Shown piece by piece: positions 1 to 8,843 of a stretch of DNA of 64,000 nt. The DNA lies in NCBI RefSeq assembly GCF_900078755.1, contig NZ_FKIH01000013.1, one strand, 5' to 3'. Made by a program: the position numbers and the translations under genes. How positions within the stretch are numbered: position 1 is the first letter of the stretch; every line of letters starts with the position of its first letter. Origin of the DNA: Ichthyocystis sparus (GTDB lineage: Bacteria; Pseudomonadota; Gammaproteobacteria; Burkholderiales; 2013Ark19i). The notes beneath the pieces are model-generated. The model was not told where the DNA came from. It saw nothing but the letters and a program-made list of their open reading frames with translations, and ran no database searches.

Positions 1-1
1 T

Positions 2-463
2 CCTGTATTAGAAGATCTAGATCTTGCAGAAGGTATGGAAGTTGATAATGATCATATAGGGGAAAATAACAATAATCCTGCGGTAGAGGGTGCTGCTGGT
101 CCTGAACCAGGAATGATTCTAGAAGAAGATGATAGTGATGATGATGGTTCTGTTGAGAATAGTAGTGATGACAGTTCTGTAGAAGATAATGATATTGTTG
201 ACTTTGCAGCGGAGGATGTGGGTAATGGTGGTCCTGTATTAGAAGATCTAGATCTTGCAGAAGGTATGGAAGTTGATAATGATCATATAGGGGAAAATAA
301 CAATAATCCTGCGGTAGAGGGTGCTGCTGGTCCTGAACCAGGAATGATTCTAGAAGAAGATGATAGTGATGATGATGGTTCTGTTGAGAATAGTAGTGAT
401 GACAGTTCTGTAGAAGATAATGATATTGTTGACTTTGCAGCGGAGGATGTGGGTAATGGTGGT
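2..463 (+). repeat. Perfect 231-bp tandem duplication in coding sequence
   Basis: Bases 2-232 and 233-463 read identically by eye, and a third copy starting at 464 diverges within about 15 bases. The unit is 77 codons, so copy number can change without altering frame. Complete identity at synonymous positions indicates a recent duplication or ongoing homogenisation. More copies may lie left of the window. Confidence 0.9.
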
Positions 464-745
464 CCTGTATTAGTAGATCTAGATCTTGTGGCAGGTATAG
501 AAAATAATAATGATCCTGTGGAAGAGGGTGCTGCTGGTCCCGAACCAGATGTAATTCCAGAATTGTTGTTTGATTTTGACCGGATATTTTTTGTAGTCAG
601 GAACTTGGGGCGTCCAGATGTTGTTCCAGATTATGTTGTGCGGTTAAATAATAATGCCCCACAAGTTGATGAAGAACCACAAATTGATGAAGAACCACAA
701 GTAGTTGACGAAGATGTAGTTCTGCCTGATATTATCCCACATTAG
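2..745 (+). CDS. Acidic repeat protein, PDVIP family, 5'-truncated by window edge
   Basis: The reading frame is open to the first base of the window, so the true start lies upstream; an internal ATG at 35 is inside a repeat and is unlikely to be the start. The visible part has two identical 77-residue acidic repeats rich in Asp, Glu, Asn and Ser (for example EEDDSDDDGSVE), then a third decayed repeat, then a C-terminal segment with PDVIPE, RPDVVPDYVVRLNNNAP and LPDIIPH. This tail is shared with the protein at 2514-3767 (PDVVPE, YPDVIPNVPVRLNDNGP, LPDVVQ), so the two are paralogues. By analogy with that protein a signal or membrane segment would be expected in the missing N-terminus. No enzymatic motif is seen. 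A surface-exposed or host-directed role is inference. Confidence 0.75.
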   Translation, partial: PVLEDLDLAEGMEVDNDHIGENNNNPAVEGAAGPEPGMILEEDDSDDDGSVENSSDDSSVEDNDIVDFAAEDVGNGGPVLEDLDLAEGMEVDNDHIGENNNNPAVEGAAGPEPGMILEEDDSDDDGSVENSSDDSSVEDNDIVDFAAEDVGNGGPVLVDLDLVAGIENNNDPVEEGAAGPEPDVIPELLFDFDRIFFVVRNLGRPDVVPDYVVRLNNNAPQVDEEPQIDEEPQVVDEDVVLPDIIPH

Positions 746-1032
746 TGGGACCTATTGGCAGCACAATGGTATGTAGTGCAATATGTAGAAGGGTAGGTAA
801 GTTTTTTATACGACAGGCTGTGTGTCTACTGCCGGGTTTGGAGCTGCGTTATTATTGAAGGAAAAAAGTTTCCTAGGATGTTCGGCCGCCATACGACAAC
901 GTTATAACATGAAAAAAGCCATTATTAGTTATAGTCATAGTTACTGTTATTACGTTCTTCTGCTCATTCTTAAATTAATTGTATGTTTCGTAGTAGATTC
1001 TAACAACATAGAAATATATTAAAATAAAATCA

Positions 1033-1390
1033 ATGGTATTTGATATCGGGTGTGTAAAAGTGATATGCCCCTCCGCAGACAACGTAACATTAAGTAACCA
1101 TCTACACAATAAGGCGCTCATTTTACGTTTGCTCATATTACTGTCACTTCTTTGCACTTTAGATGTTAGACACTCCCTACGTGGTATCCTACGTATGCAA
1201 CTATCTCGACAAGCACCCGAACCGATGGTACTACCATAGCAATTACAGTTACTATCTCGTCATCCGCAGGTACTGAAAGATGTTTTGCTAACACATCAAT
1301 AATAATCATAGTTGTATTGTTGATGCCACGTTTTAGTGGTGCGCTAATCATTATAAAGACGAAGAATTATAGAAGATATAGTTTAACAAT
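1033..1390 (+). pseudogene. Decayed member of the two-hydrophobic-segment membrane family
   Basis: One frame reads a hydrophobic stretch (LILRLLILLSLLCTL) and stops near 1239. A second frame overlapping it reads a Thr/Ser-rich loop (TISTSTRTDGTT, then ITVTISSSAGTE), a hydrophobic segment (TSIIIIVVLLM) and a basic tail. That order (hydrophobic, Thr-rich loop, membrane helix, basic residues) matches the gene at 4362-5213, where GTRATSVMMVVVLLM occupies the same place, and the DNA around the second helix is also similar (gttgtattgttgatg). A frameshift and loss of the acidic tail make it a pseudogene. The homology rests on short matches, so confidence is moderate. Confidence 0.5.
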
Positions 1391-2513
1391 CAATAAATAA
1401 GGTGGTGGCGAAGTGAAGTGATACCACTGCAAGCCAAGATAATACAATTGATGTGTTAAGGGGAATTGTTATTCATAAATACTAATGAAAAAATCAAGCT
1501 TTCTAAGTTCTGAGAATAGATTCTTAAAATTTTCTACCCAAAGATCATGCTACTGTTGATAGTTACGATTAGGATCATCAGCCAAACAGAAGCGGTATAA
1601 CTTAATAAAGCTCAATGGTGATGGTCATATTTCACCATAAATAATTACTATGGTCATAGACGACACTCAAAGGACTGAAGGGAAAGAAGAAGAGGACGAA
1701 GTAGGTATTAAATGTCAAAAAGCAATATAACTACGGTAACAGTTAATATTAAAGTTATTACTAGTAACGGTAGATTTTATTATATTTCGTTTTACTATCT
1801 GTAAGTAATTACGGAACTATTGTTTGAGTCTGATTGAACCACTCTCGTATCCCTAGGGTTAAGACTAAACCCAGATCAATTGTATTGGTTGTAGATCATT
1901 TATTAATATATAGCAAAACACAACACACCATGCACAAACATTGCAATGTCTACCAAACAACTGAGGTAAAAAAACAACCAAAATATCACCAATAGTAGCC
2001 AACTTACATTCTATTTATTATGAATTATATATAAATATAAGATACTTGCTAACTACCAGCCAGTATTTATGTATGTAAAAATATAAATTAAACATGCAGA
2101 TCTTATTAACACTCTGCACAGCCTAGAACCTTGACGTTGATAACGGTAACGGATTATTGTAAGTAACACCGTGAAAATTGGTGCGTTGTCACATTAATAG
2201 ACAAAGACAATTATAATTAATTAGCCGCCATGCGCGCTTAAATCTTTTGCCAATAAATTACAACTATCATATTAAATAAAAACAGAATCTATAGCATATA
2301 TCTATATGTAACACATCGTACCGTTAGATACAATCTATATTGAGTTTGCTTTAGATTAACTAATTATGAAAAATGTGAAATTAATGTTTTTATGTGAGCG
2401 TTGATCCCTATAGACTGCTAATCCTTATATATTGTGTCTCCTGCAGATGCCATAAATAGGTTTGCCTCTAACGGAACAAGAATAATTACATTGAAGCATG
2501 TGAGGATGTTAGT
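1391..2513. other. AT-rich intergenic region
   Basis: Apart from the decayed copy above, I see no open frame with coding character, RNA gene or clear terminator between 746 and 2513. A ribosome-binding site for the next gene (GAGGAT, about 9 bases before the ATG) lies at the right end. Confidence 0.5.
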
Positions 2514-3767
2514 ATGCGGCCCGCAGACAATTTGTTGAGTTGTGGATGTCTTAGCTCCTCGTTAATTGACAGTCCATATGGTAGCGGGGAAGAGAATGGT
2601 GGGCATGGTAGTACGAGTGGCAGAGGAATCTCTAGATTGGAACGTTCCCCGTCTTCACGCCATTCTCTCCCTAGTTCGTCGTCACTGTTGTTGCTTTGTA
2701 CTCTATCTTCACTTGCAGCACTATCCTTAGCTGAAACTACTGGTCCGAGCAGCCAAAGCCATGATGTTACTCCATCAACGACTGATCCTGCAACAACGGT
2801 TGAAGCTTCTACACCGACATCGCTTATGGATGATGATAATAATGTAACCTCCCCTCGAGTAGGTTTGTTTGTGGGAATGGTGTTCGTGTTATTGATGGCG
2901 TTTCTGTGTTTGCTTTGTTGGGCTTTTAGATTAAGGTCAAGGATAAGAAGAGCAAATAATCAAGCGGCAGCAGGTGGAGGCATAGCTCTTGTACCAATGG
3001 GGGGTCCCGATCTTGTAGCAAATGAAGATGGGGATGATGAACTGGATATAGATGTACTACTGGAGGATGTTGATCTTTTAGACGACATAGATGACCTAGA
3101 CAACGGTAATATAGATGATGATGCGCCAGAAAATCTTGATCTTGTAGCAGATATAGATGGGGATGATGGTGGCGCTCCCGTAGAAGAAGGTGACGATCCT
3201 CCCCCCATAGAAGGAGGTGCTGATGCTCCCGTAGAAGGAGGTGCTGATGCTCCAGTAGAAGGAGGTGCTGATGCTCCAGTAGAAGGAGGTGCTGATGCTC
3301 CCGTAGGAGGGGGTGATGGTGCTCCTGTAGAAGAAGGTGGTGCGGCTCCTCCTCCAGTAGAAGAGGGTAATGATGCTCCAGTAGAAGGAGGTGATGCTGC
3401 TCCCGATAATCCTCCTAGACCAGACGTAGTTCCTGAAGGATTGTGGGAACTTCACTTGCTATTAGAATTTGTACCAGATCTAGTGGGGATGTTTGTGCAT
3501 CAAGGCCCAGAATATCCAGATGTTATTCCGAATGTTCCTGTGCGATTGAATGATAATGGCCCACATGCAAATGCCCCACATGCAGATGATGCCCCACATG
3601 CAGATGATGCCCCACATGCAGATGATGCCCCACATGCAGATGATGCCCCACATGCAGATGATGCCCCACATGCAGATGATGCCCCACATGCAGATGATGC
3701 CCCACATGCAGGTGATGGAGAGCAACAAGGTGGTGATGGTATGGGTTTACCTGACGTTGTTCAGTAG
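2514..3767 (+). CDS. Membrane protein with acidic/Ala-Pro repeat tail, PDVIP family
   Basis: A 417-residue protein of unknown function. Residues 1-50 are Ser/Gly-rich. A first hydrophobic segment lies at about 55-74 (SSLLLLCTLSSLAALSLAET), which could be an internal signal sequence. A Thr/Ser-rich loop follows, then a clear membrane helix at about 117-139 (VGLFVGMVFVLLMAFLCLLC) with a basic stop-transfer sequence (RLRSRIRR). The rest is acidic: Asp-rich residues, four EGGADAPV repeats, the family segment PDVVPE...PDVIPNVPVRLNDNGP, seven HADDAP repeats and a terminal LPDVVQ. The ATG is preceded by GAGGAT. It shares its tail with the protein at 2-745 and its N-terminal design with that at 4362-5213. 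An inclusion-membrane or surface protein is plausible but unproven. Confidence 0.8.
   Translation: MRPADNLLSCGCLSSSLIDSPYGSGEENGGHGSTSGRGISRLERSPSSRHSLPSSSSLLLLCTLSSLAALSLAETTGPSSQSHDVTPSTTDPATTVEASTPTSLMDDDNNVTSPRVGLFVGMVFVLLMAFLCLLCWAFRLRSRIRRANNQAAAGGGIALVPMGGPDLVANEDGDDELDIDVLLEDVDLLDDIDDLDNGNIDDDAPENLDLVADIDGDDGGAPVEEGDDPPPIEGGADAPVEGGADAPVEGGADAPVEGGADAPVGGGDGAPVEEGGAAPPPVEEGNDAPVEGGDAAPDNPPRPDVVPEGLWELHLLLEFVPDLVGMFVHQGPEYPDVIPNVPVRLNDNGPHANAPHADDAPHADDAPHADDAPHADDAPHADDAPHADDAPHADDAPHAGDGEQQGGDGMGLPDVVQ
3210..3305 (+). repeat. 24-bp coding tandem repeat, about four copies
   Basis: The unit gaaggaggtgctgatgctcc plus gta (EGGADAPV) repeats about four times with single-base changes, followed by looser EGG/DAPVEEG variants to about 3400. 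The length is a multiple of three, so expansion keeps the frame. Confidence 0.85.
3579..3704 (+). repeat. 18-bp coding tandem repeat, seven copies
   Basis: The unit catgcagatgatgcccca (HADDAP) occurs seven times without a visible mismatch, flanked by partial copies (catgcaaatg before, catgcaggtg after). Near-perfect identity marks it as a likely variable-number tandem repeat. Confidence 0.92.
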
Positions 3768-4361
3768 TAGACGCAAGCTACTGACGCAGGGGCGTGTTGA
3801 TCTAACATAATTGTTGCATGTGTTTTTGTTGAATATACGAGTAAGTTTTTTTGTTGTGCTGAAAAAAAACAAAATTCATGAAAGCTTAAGTTGCTTTCCA
3901 GCCGTGTATAATCATAGGGGCTCTGTTGCGTCATGGTCTTAAATTGGTGCAACTTACTTTGTAAAACGAATATGAATTGGCTTCACGGTAAATGCTGACA
4001 TCATGAGAACTAGAACTGCGAAATTGATGATGGCAAGTGAGTGATTGCAAACAACGTAGACAACGACGTTGAAATAAATATATTGCAGAGTTTAATCAAT
4101 TAAATTCAATCATAAAAAAACATGTAATGTAAAGATACGTTAAAAATACGTGAAGGTTAAGTACACACCCTGTTAAGGGCACACCCTAATAGATTGATGT
4201 TTACAGAAATATATAGTCAGAAAATGATAAATTTATGAATAATTTGGTATATGTTTGGCTGTCAGTTTGCGTAGCATGTGACTTTTAGGTTTTTGAGTGG
4301 CAGTGGGTGCAGTGGCCAATGTTTAGCATCATTATAGGATAAGATAAGGATAAAAAATAAT
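3768..4361. other. Intergenic region
   Basis: No gene is supported here. Short frames are not conserved in character with the neighbours. The right end carries AAGGAT about 10 bases before the ATG at 4362. Confidence 0.45.
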
Positions 4362-5213
4362 ATGTCCCCCTCAAACAATAATGTAGTGTCTACAAATGAA
4401 TCTAATAACTCTTCTTCTACATCTGGTCTTGAGGATTGTGCGGATAGTTCCTCAACAGTGGTAGAACAATCGTCTCGGTCGTCATCTGTGTTGGGTGGAC
4501 GAGCTGTCACAGGTTCACGCTCCTCCTTGTCACTTCTTGCGCTTTCTGTGCTAACACTTCCTACAATGGCATCTACATCGTCTACAGATATTTCGGTAAC
4601 CTCTCAGATCCCTAGTACTACGGCAACTAGTGCCATGACAACGATTATTACTACTACTCCATCACCAGAGGGGGGCACTCGTGCTACGTCAGTGATGATG
4701 GTAGTTGTATTGTTGATGGTGGCTCTGGTACTGATTTGTTTAGCTGTACACGAATTCTTAAGAAGAAGAACTAGGAATAATGTAGTAAACGAGGAAGGTG
4801 ATGCTGGTAATCGACGAGCAATTTTTAACAACGGTCCTAACGGTGAGGATATGCTTCTAATAGGCGACCATAGGCCAGAACAAGGTGATGATGTGCCGGC
4901 ACCTGCTGCACCACCTGCACCGCCGCCACCACCACCACCGGCGCCGCCACCACCACCGGCACCTGCTGCACCACCTGCACCGCCGCCGCCACCGGCACCT
5001 GCTGCACCACCGGCACCGCCGCCGCCACCACCACCGGCACCTGCTGCACCACCGGCACCTGCTGCACCACCGGCACCTGCTGCACCGCCGCCACCACCAC
5101 CACCGGCACCAGGAATGCCAGACGTAATACCGGAGAGTATACCAGACGTAATACCGCTGGATGAAGAAGGAAGGCCACTCTTAGGGGGGACAGATGGTGA
5201 GTTTTTTATATGA
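4362..5213 (+). CDS. Membrane protein with proline-rich tail (APPPPP repeats)
   Basis: A 283-residue unknown protein. Residues 1-50 are Ser/Asn-rich. A moderately hydrophobic segment lies at about 53-69 (SSLSLLALSVLTLPTMA), then a Thr/Ser-rich loop, then a strong membrane helix at about 107-128 (SVMMVVVLLMVALVLICLAV) followed by basic LRRRTR. The tail carries about 75 residues of Ala-Pro and poly-Pro (APPAPPPPPPPAPPPPP-type) and ends with two PDVIP motifs (MPDVIPESIPDVIPL). Its start has AAGGAT upstream. It is a tandem paralogue in architecture of 2514-3767. APPPPP-type runs are known eukaryotic profilin/EVH1-type ligands, so host-cytoskeleton contact is possible if the tail faces the host cytosol. 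That is inference. Confidence 0.8.
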   Translation: MSPSNNNVVSTNESNNSSSTSGLEDCADSSSTVVEQSSRSSSVLGGRAVTGSRSSLSLLALSVLTLPTMASTSSTDISVTSQIPSTTATSAMTTIITTTPSPEGGTRATSVMMVVVLLMVALVLICLAVHEFLRRRTRNNVVNEEGDAGNRRAIFNNGPNGEDMLLIGDHRPEQGDDVPAPAAPPAPPPPPPPAPPPPPAPAAPPAPPPPPAPAAPPAPPPPPPPAPAAPPAPAAPPAPAAPPPPPPPAPGMPDVIPESIPDVIPLDEEGRPLLGGTDGEFFI

Positions 5214-5265
5214 TAAAAAATTAGCTTAATGTGTGGGTGGGGGTCGGTGTGCTTAATTAAGAATC

Positions 5266-6549
5266 TTAACCTTCGACCGCCATCTCTCCTCCTTCCTCCT
5301 CTTCCTCTACAACAACAGGAAGGACTTCGACCTTGCTAGCAACTAACATCAAAGAAGATATTTTATCGCATAGAGGCACTATTAGGCTAATTTCTCTTTC
5401 TATTTTATTTAAACCCTCTGCACAAAAGCCCAGTCTACTAAGGTCTTTAACAACAGAAAGCTCAGCAGTTAACGAGGACTCACACCTCAAAAGCAAATGA
5501 ACTAAGGAACGCAACCAAGATATTCCTTTAGCAGTACAACACCGCGTGCTACCACCAGAGCCAGGCCTCAGAATCCACCTACCACCACAAAGTTCCACCC
5601 CCATGGAGTTGGCAATAGCACCCACCAAAAAACAAGAACCGGAAACTGTGTTCTTGACCCTCTGAGCTGCCGAACCTAACATCCTACGTAACTCATTATC
5701 AGTAAGTGCCTCAGAATTGTCAGCATCAGGGTTGCCATCTGTAGAAGAAACACTAGCAACACTATCAGCAGACTCTTCTGATTCTAAGCCTAGAGCAGAA
5801 AAAGCATCCTTTCTTTCTTTTTGTCTCTCTTTATTTTCACGTTCGCTTTTTCTTACAGACTGAGCAACAACTGAGGAAGAATATAAAGCGCTTTCTGGAC
5901 AAGCTCTTGCTCCTTCAGGCAAATCTTCTAAATCTGCGGGAACAAGAGCCGCACACATGATACGTCGGACATCACCACAAGACAAATCAACTGCACATTT
6001 AAGATCTTCAAGCATTTCGTCTCTTAAACCAGAAGTGGATCTACCTAAAAGCTTCTCCATTTCTTCTAACAGACGTGCTTCAAGCATACCAACCGCACCT
6101 ACATCTGATCCCTCGAAATTAAATTCTTCAGCACCACCAGGATAAAATAGTTCAACCTCTCTAGCGGTTAATGAGTAGTCGCAAAAATCATTACCATTTC
6201 TAAAATATCTACCTTCATTACCTGTCGTGGTTTTACCCGACAAATCAGAAATATTCATACCAGAGTCAGTCAAAAATCTATCTCTTATTTGTAAGTTCCT
6301 AAAACCAGCACTTCCATCATCACAACAGCCACGCAACCCACGATCGCCAAATGTTGAGTAACTCAACAAAACACTATGAGATGCAACAGGCCTCAGTATT
6401 GGATCAACTGTTTCAGAAGAGGGACGCAAGAAATAGGTATGACTTCCAGGTCGAGCCGCAGAACCACCACGCCCCCTACCAGACCTTCTTCTAAAAGAAG
6501 AAGAAAACGAACGCATAAAACTCCTACCAAATCTGCCCAACCTGTCCAT
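5266..6549 (-). CDS. Hypothetical protein with basic N-terminus and acidic C-terminus
   Basis: A 427-residue protein I do not recognise. The first ~35 residues are rich in Arg, Ser and Gly (RSFSSSFRRRSGRGRGG), which could be an unstructured secretion signal or nucleic-acid-binding tail. The middle is Cys- and Leu-containing and probably helical, with a charged Lys/Glu run (RKSERENKERQKERKD) near residue 240. The C-terminus ends in a Glu run (EEEEEGGE). No convincing membrane helix or signal peptide is visible. The start is well supported: GGAGG lies about 9 bases before the ATG at 6549. It converges with the gene at 4362-5213, with a 52-base gap. Confidence 0.75.
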   Translation of the reverse strand: MDRLGRFGRSFMRSFSSSFRRRSGRGRGGSAARPGSHTYFLRPSSETVDPILRPVASHSVLLSYSTFGDRGLRGCCDDGSAGFRNLQIRDRFLTDSGMNISDLSGKTTTGNEGRYFRNGNDFCDYSLTAREVELFYPGGAEEFNFEGSDVGAVGMLEARLLEEMEKLLGRSTSGLRDEMLEDLKCAVDLSCGDVRRIMCAALVPADLEDLPEGARACPESALYSSSVVAQSVRKSERENKERQKERKDAFSALGLESEESADSVASVSSTDGNPDADNSEALTDNELRRMLGSAAQRVKNTVSGSCFLVGAIANSMGVELCGGRWILRPGSGGSTRCCTAKGISWLRSLVHLLLRCESSLTAELSVVKDLSRLGFCAEGLNKIEREISLIVPLCDKISSLMLVASKVEVLPVVVEEEEEGGEMAVEG

Positions 6550-7532
6550 ATGGATCCCCTCCGATTTTATTGTTTTATCTTATATGGAGTTAAATAGAGC
6601 CGAGCTTCACAAAATATAGCCACAAAAAAGAACAAAAACAAATAATGAGTGATAAAAAATACATTACCTAAGCATCTACTCTACTACTAACCCACAGGTA
6701 TTACACTAAATAAAAAATCACATAAATACAAAGAGGGATATTACGTATAACACAAACGAGTACAACACAAGTAGTAGCATAACTATCACGGTAGTTATCG
6801 AAATAATATTATTCGTAATCTAAAAATTGTTACAACAGATATATAAATAAAATAAGCATCTGTAGCTAAATACTTAGCTAAAACTATTTATTAATAAAAT
6901 TGTAATAGTGATGTTTACATCTATAAAATAATAGATACAATCAAATCTATAAAAAGAATCTAAAAAGCATATAAGTAAAATTAATTACTGGTTAACAATC
7001 ATAGGTAAAAATCTAGTATCAATAACATAATAAGAATATGCCCTAACATCAAGAGTAAGTGATTTACCCGTAAAATTAGTTAAATAAAAAAACATACTGA
7101 ATGAGATAAAAAAGTATCCCTCAATAACTACTGTCGTGGCAGTTATGTCTACTAGATAAATTTGTTTATCAATAATACTCATGCAAAGCCGTAAGGTTAC
7201 CATTAGTAAGATAAACGTGAAGTGCAATCATGAATACGAAAAAATGAAATTTCTAAATTGCAGGACTGCCAATATAGTATTGTGTCAACACTTGTAACAT
7301 AGGTAGTAAAGTAAGGTGCTGGCTTGTGGATATTAAATGTAACTAGATAAGCTATGTATATAATGTAACTAGAAATTAAATTATTATGGTATTACATAAA
7401 TTACTATTGCAGCGCAAATGGCTATGCATGTAACATTTACTTGACTCTAAAATAGAGTCTTATACTTATAGGTGGTATTTAAATAACATTATCGCACTTA
7501 CTACTTTATATTTTCGCTATGATAAGCATAAA
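6550..7532. other. AT-rich intergenic region
   Basis: Nearly 1 kb with no convincing gene. A minus-strand frame at 6985-7227 reads an 80-residue hydrophobic peptide (VVIEGYFFISFSMFFYLTNF) but has only a TTG start, no clear ribosome-binding site and no recognisable relatives here. It may be a gene remnant. Confidence 0.4.
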
Positions 7533-8813
7533 TTATCTACGCGATCTGTTGCTGCGATATTGCACTCTACGAGGACTTCGTGATGATAGATCAGATGAAA
7601 AATTTTTCCACCAAGATGATATAGAATGGCTTAACTCCCCATATTCAGTTCTTAGAAGCATGAAATCATACCCTAACCTGAATCGCGGATGTGATACGAA
7701 TCTACTAGCACGTGCAATAGAAGTATTCTCAAATCTGCTCTGCACCATCCATATTTCTCGAACATTTACTATTATTCTTTTTGGCAAATCATAATCATGC
7801 TCAACTAACCTGGTTACCTCATTTACTACCTTAGTAAGCGCTTGATATGAGGCAACACCAGAAGAGCGAAGATCATGCCATTCTTCCCTAACTAATGGCC
7901 ACAAAATAGCAGCAAAGAGAAAAATAACACTAACTGACTGTCCAGAAGAAACCCTACTATCGGTTTTCCTAAGTGAATTTTGCACAAACTCATCATTCAT
8001 ACGAGTATATAACAGGTTCAAAAGAGGTATCCCACTATCATCTATTTCTAAGCGTCTCAATTCCTTCAAGCTAGACAAAGAATGTCCAGAAAGCAATATT
8101 TTTATCAACTCATCAAATAAACGTGCAGCTGGAACATTACTAAGTAATAAAGCTTGCTTATGTATAGCTTTAGATAAAGAACTGTCTAATGAAAAAGACA
8201 ATTTCTTGGAGAACCTAATAGCGCGAAGAATACGCACAGGATCTTCACGCAAACGCTCGTTTGGTTCTCCTAGCATACGTATAACTCGTCTATTTATATC
8301 GTAAGCACCTCCAGAGTAATCTATAATCTCTTCTGAAAACGGATTATAGTACAAAGCATTTATAGTGAAATCACGACGTTTGGAGTCCTCATATTGGGTA
8401 CCATAACGATTGTCTTCTAAGATTCTTCCAAAGGAGTCTTTATGCTCCGTTTTTAGATCTCTTCCCCTAAATGTTGTTACTTCGACATAGTCTCTCCTGT
8501 CATACACATGCACAATACGAAAACGACGACCTATAATTCTTGAACGATGAAACAACTTGACAATATCTTCTGGATGTGCGCTAGTTGCTATATCAAAATC
8601 CTTTGGTACTCTACTTAACAGCAAATCTCTAACAGCTCCGCCAACAACAAAAGCCTCATGACCATTCTCATGCAGCGTATTAATTATAGCCAACACATTT
8701 TCTGGAAAATCATTCTTTGAAAATCCATATTTTGCAGCCGGTATAACACTAGACTTGCGATTACAGCAATTTCTTAAACGCATTATTATGCGTTGAAGGA
8801 GAAAATCAAACAT
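7533..8813 (-). CDS. pcnB: Poly(A) polymerase I / tRNA nucleotidyltransferase-family protein
   Basis: Adds poly(A) tails to RNA 3' ends and so promotes decay. The nucleotidyltransferase signature is clear: VVGGAVRDLLL at about 56-66 followed by KDFDIATSA, whose DFD carboxylates (72 and 74) bind the catalytic metals. The conserved RRDFTINALYYNP and GEPNERLREDPVRILRAIRF segments follow, typical of bacterial PcnB rather than of a short CCA enzyme. The C-terminus is basic (SPRRVQYRSNRSRR), as in PcnB. Length 426 is usual for the family. It lies 30 bases downstream of hemH on the same strand, so the two are probably co-transcribed. AAGGA precedes the ATG by about 12 bases. Confidence 0.9.
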   Translation of the reverse strand: MFDFLLQRIIMRLRNCCNRKSSVIPAAKYGFSKNDFPENVLAIINTLHENGHEAFVVGGAVRDLLLSRVPKDFDIATSAHPEDIVKLFHRSRIIGRRFRIVHVYDRRDYVEVTTFRGRDLKTEHKDSFGRILEDNRYGTQYEDSKRRDFTINALYYNPFSEEIIDYSGGAYDINRRVIRMLGEPNERLREDPVRILRAIRFSKKLSFSLDSSLSKAIHKQALLLSNVPAARLFDELIKILLSGHSLSSLKELRRLEIDDSGIPLLNLLYTRMNDEFVQNSLRKTDSRVSSGQSVSVIFLFAAILWPLVREEWHDLRSSGVASYQALTKVVNEVTRLVEHDYDLPKRIIVNVREIWMVQSRFENTSIARASRFVSHPRFRLGYDFMLLRTEYGELSHSISSWWKNFSSDLSSRSPRRVQYRSNRSRR

Positions 8814-8843
8814 GTATTCACAATCCTTATAGTATACGCATCC

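Noticed and set aside
3480..3810. Long open frames antisense or shifted to the 18-bp repeat (MWGII / MQMMPH peptides)
   Set aside because: They exist only because an 18-bp repeat keeps every frame open; no start site or relatives support them.
4837..5178. His-rich and Val/Gln-rich frames over the poly-proline repeat
   Set aside because: By-products of the GC-rich repeat; the proline-rich frame has the ribosome-binding site, signal-like region and helix.
5957..6597. Plus-strand frames opposite the 427-residue gene
   Set aside because: Shadow frames with no ribosome-binding site; the minus-strand gene has GGAGG and continuous coding character.
6985..7227. 80-residue hydrophobic minus-strand frame
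   Set aside because: Only a TTG start, no ribosome-binding site and no relative; kept only as a note in the intergenic entry.
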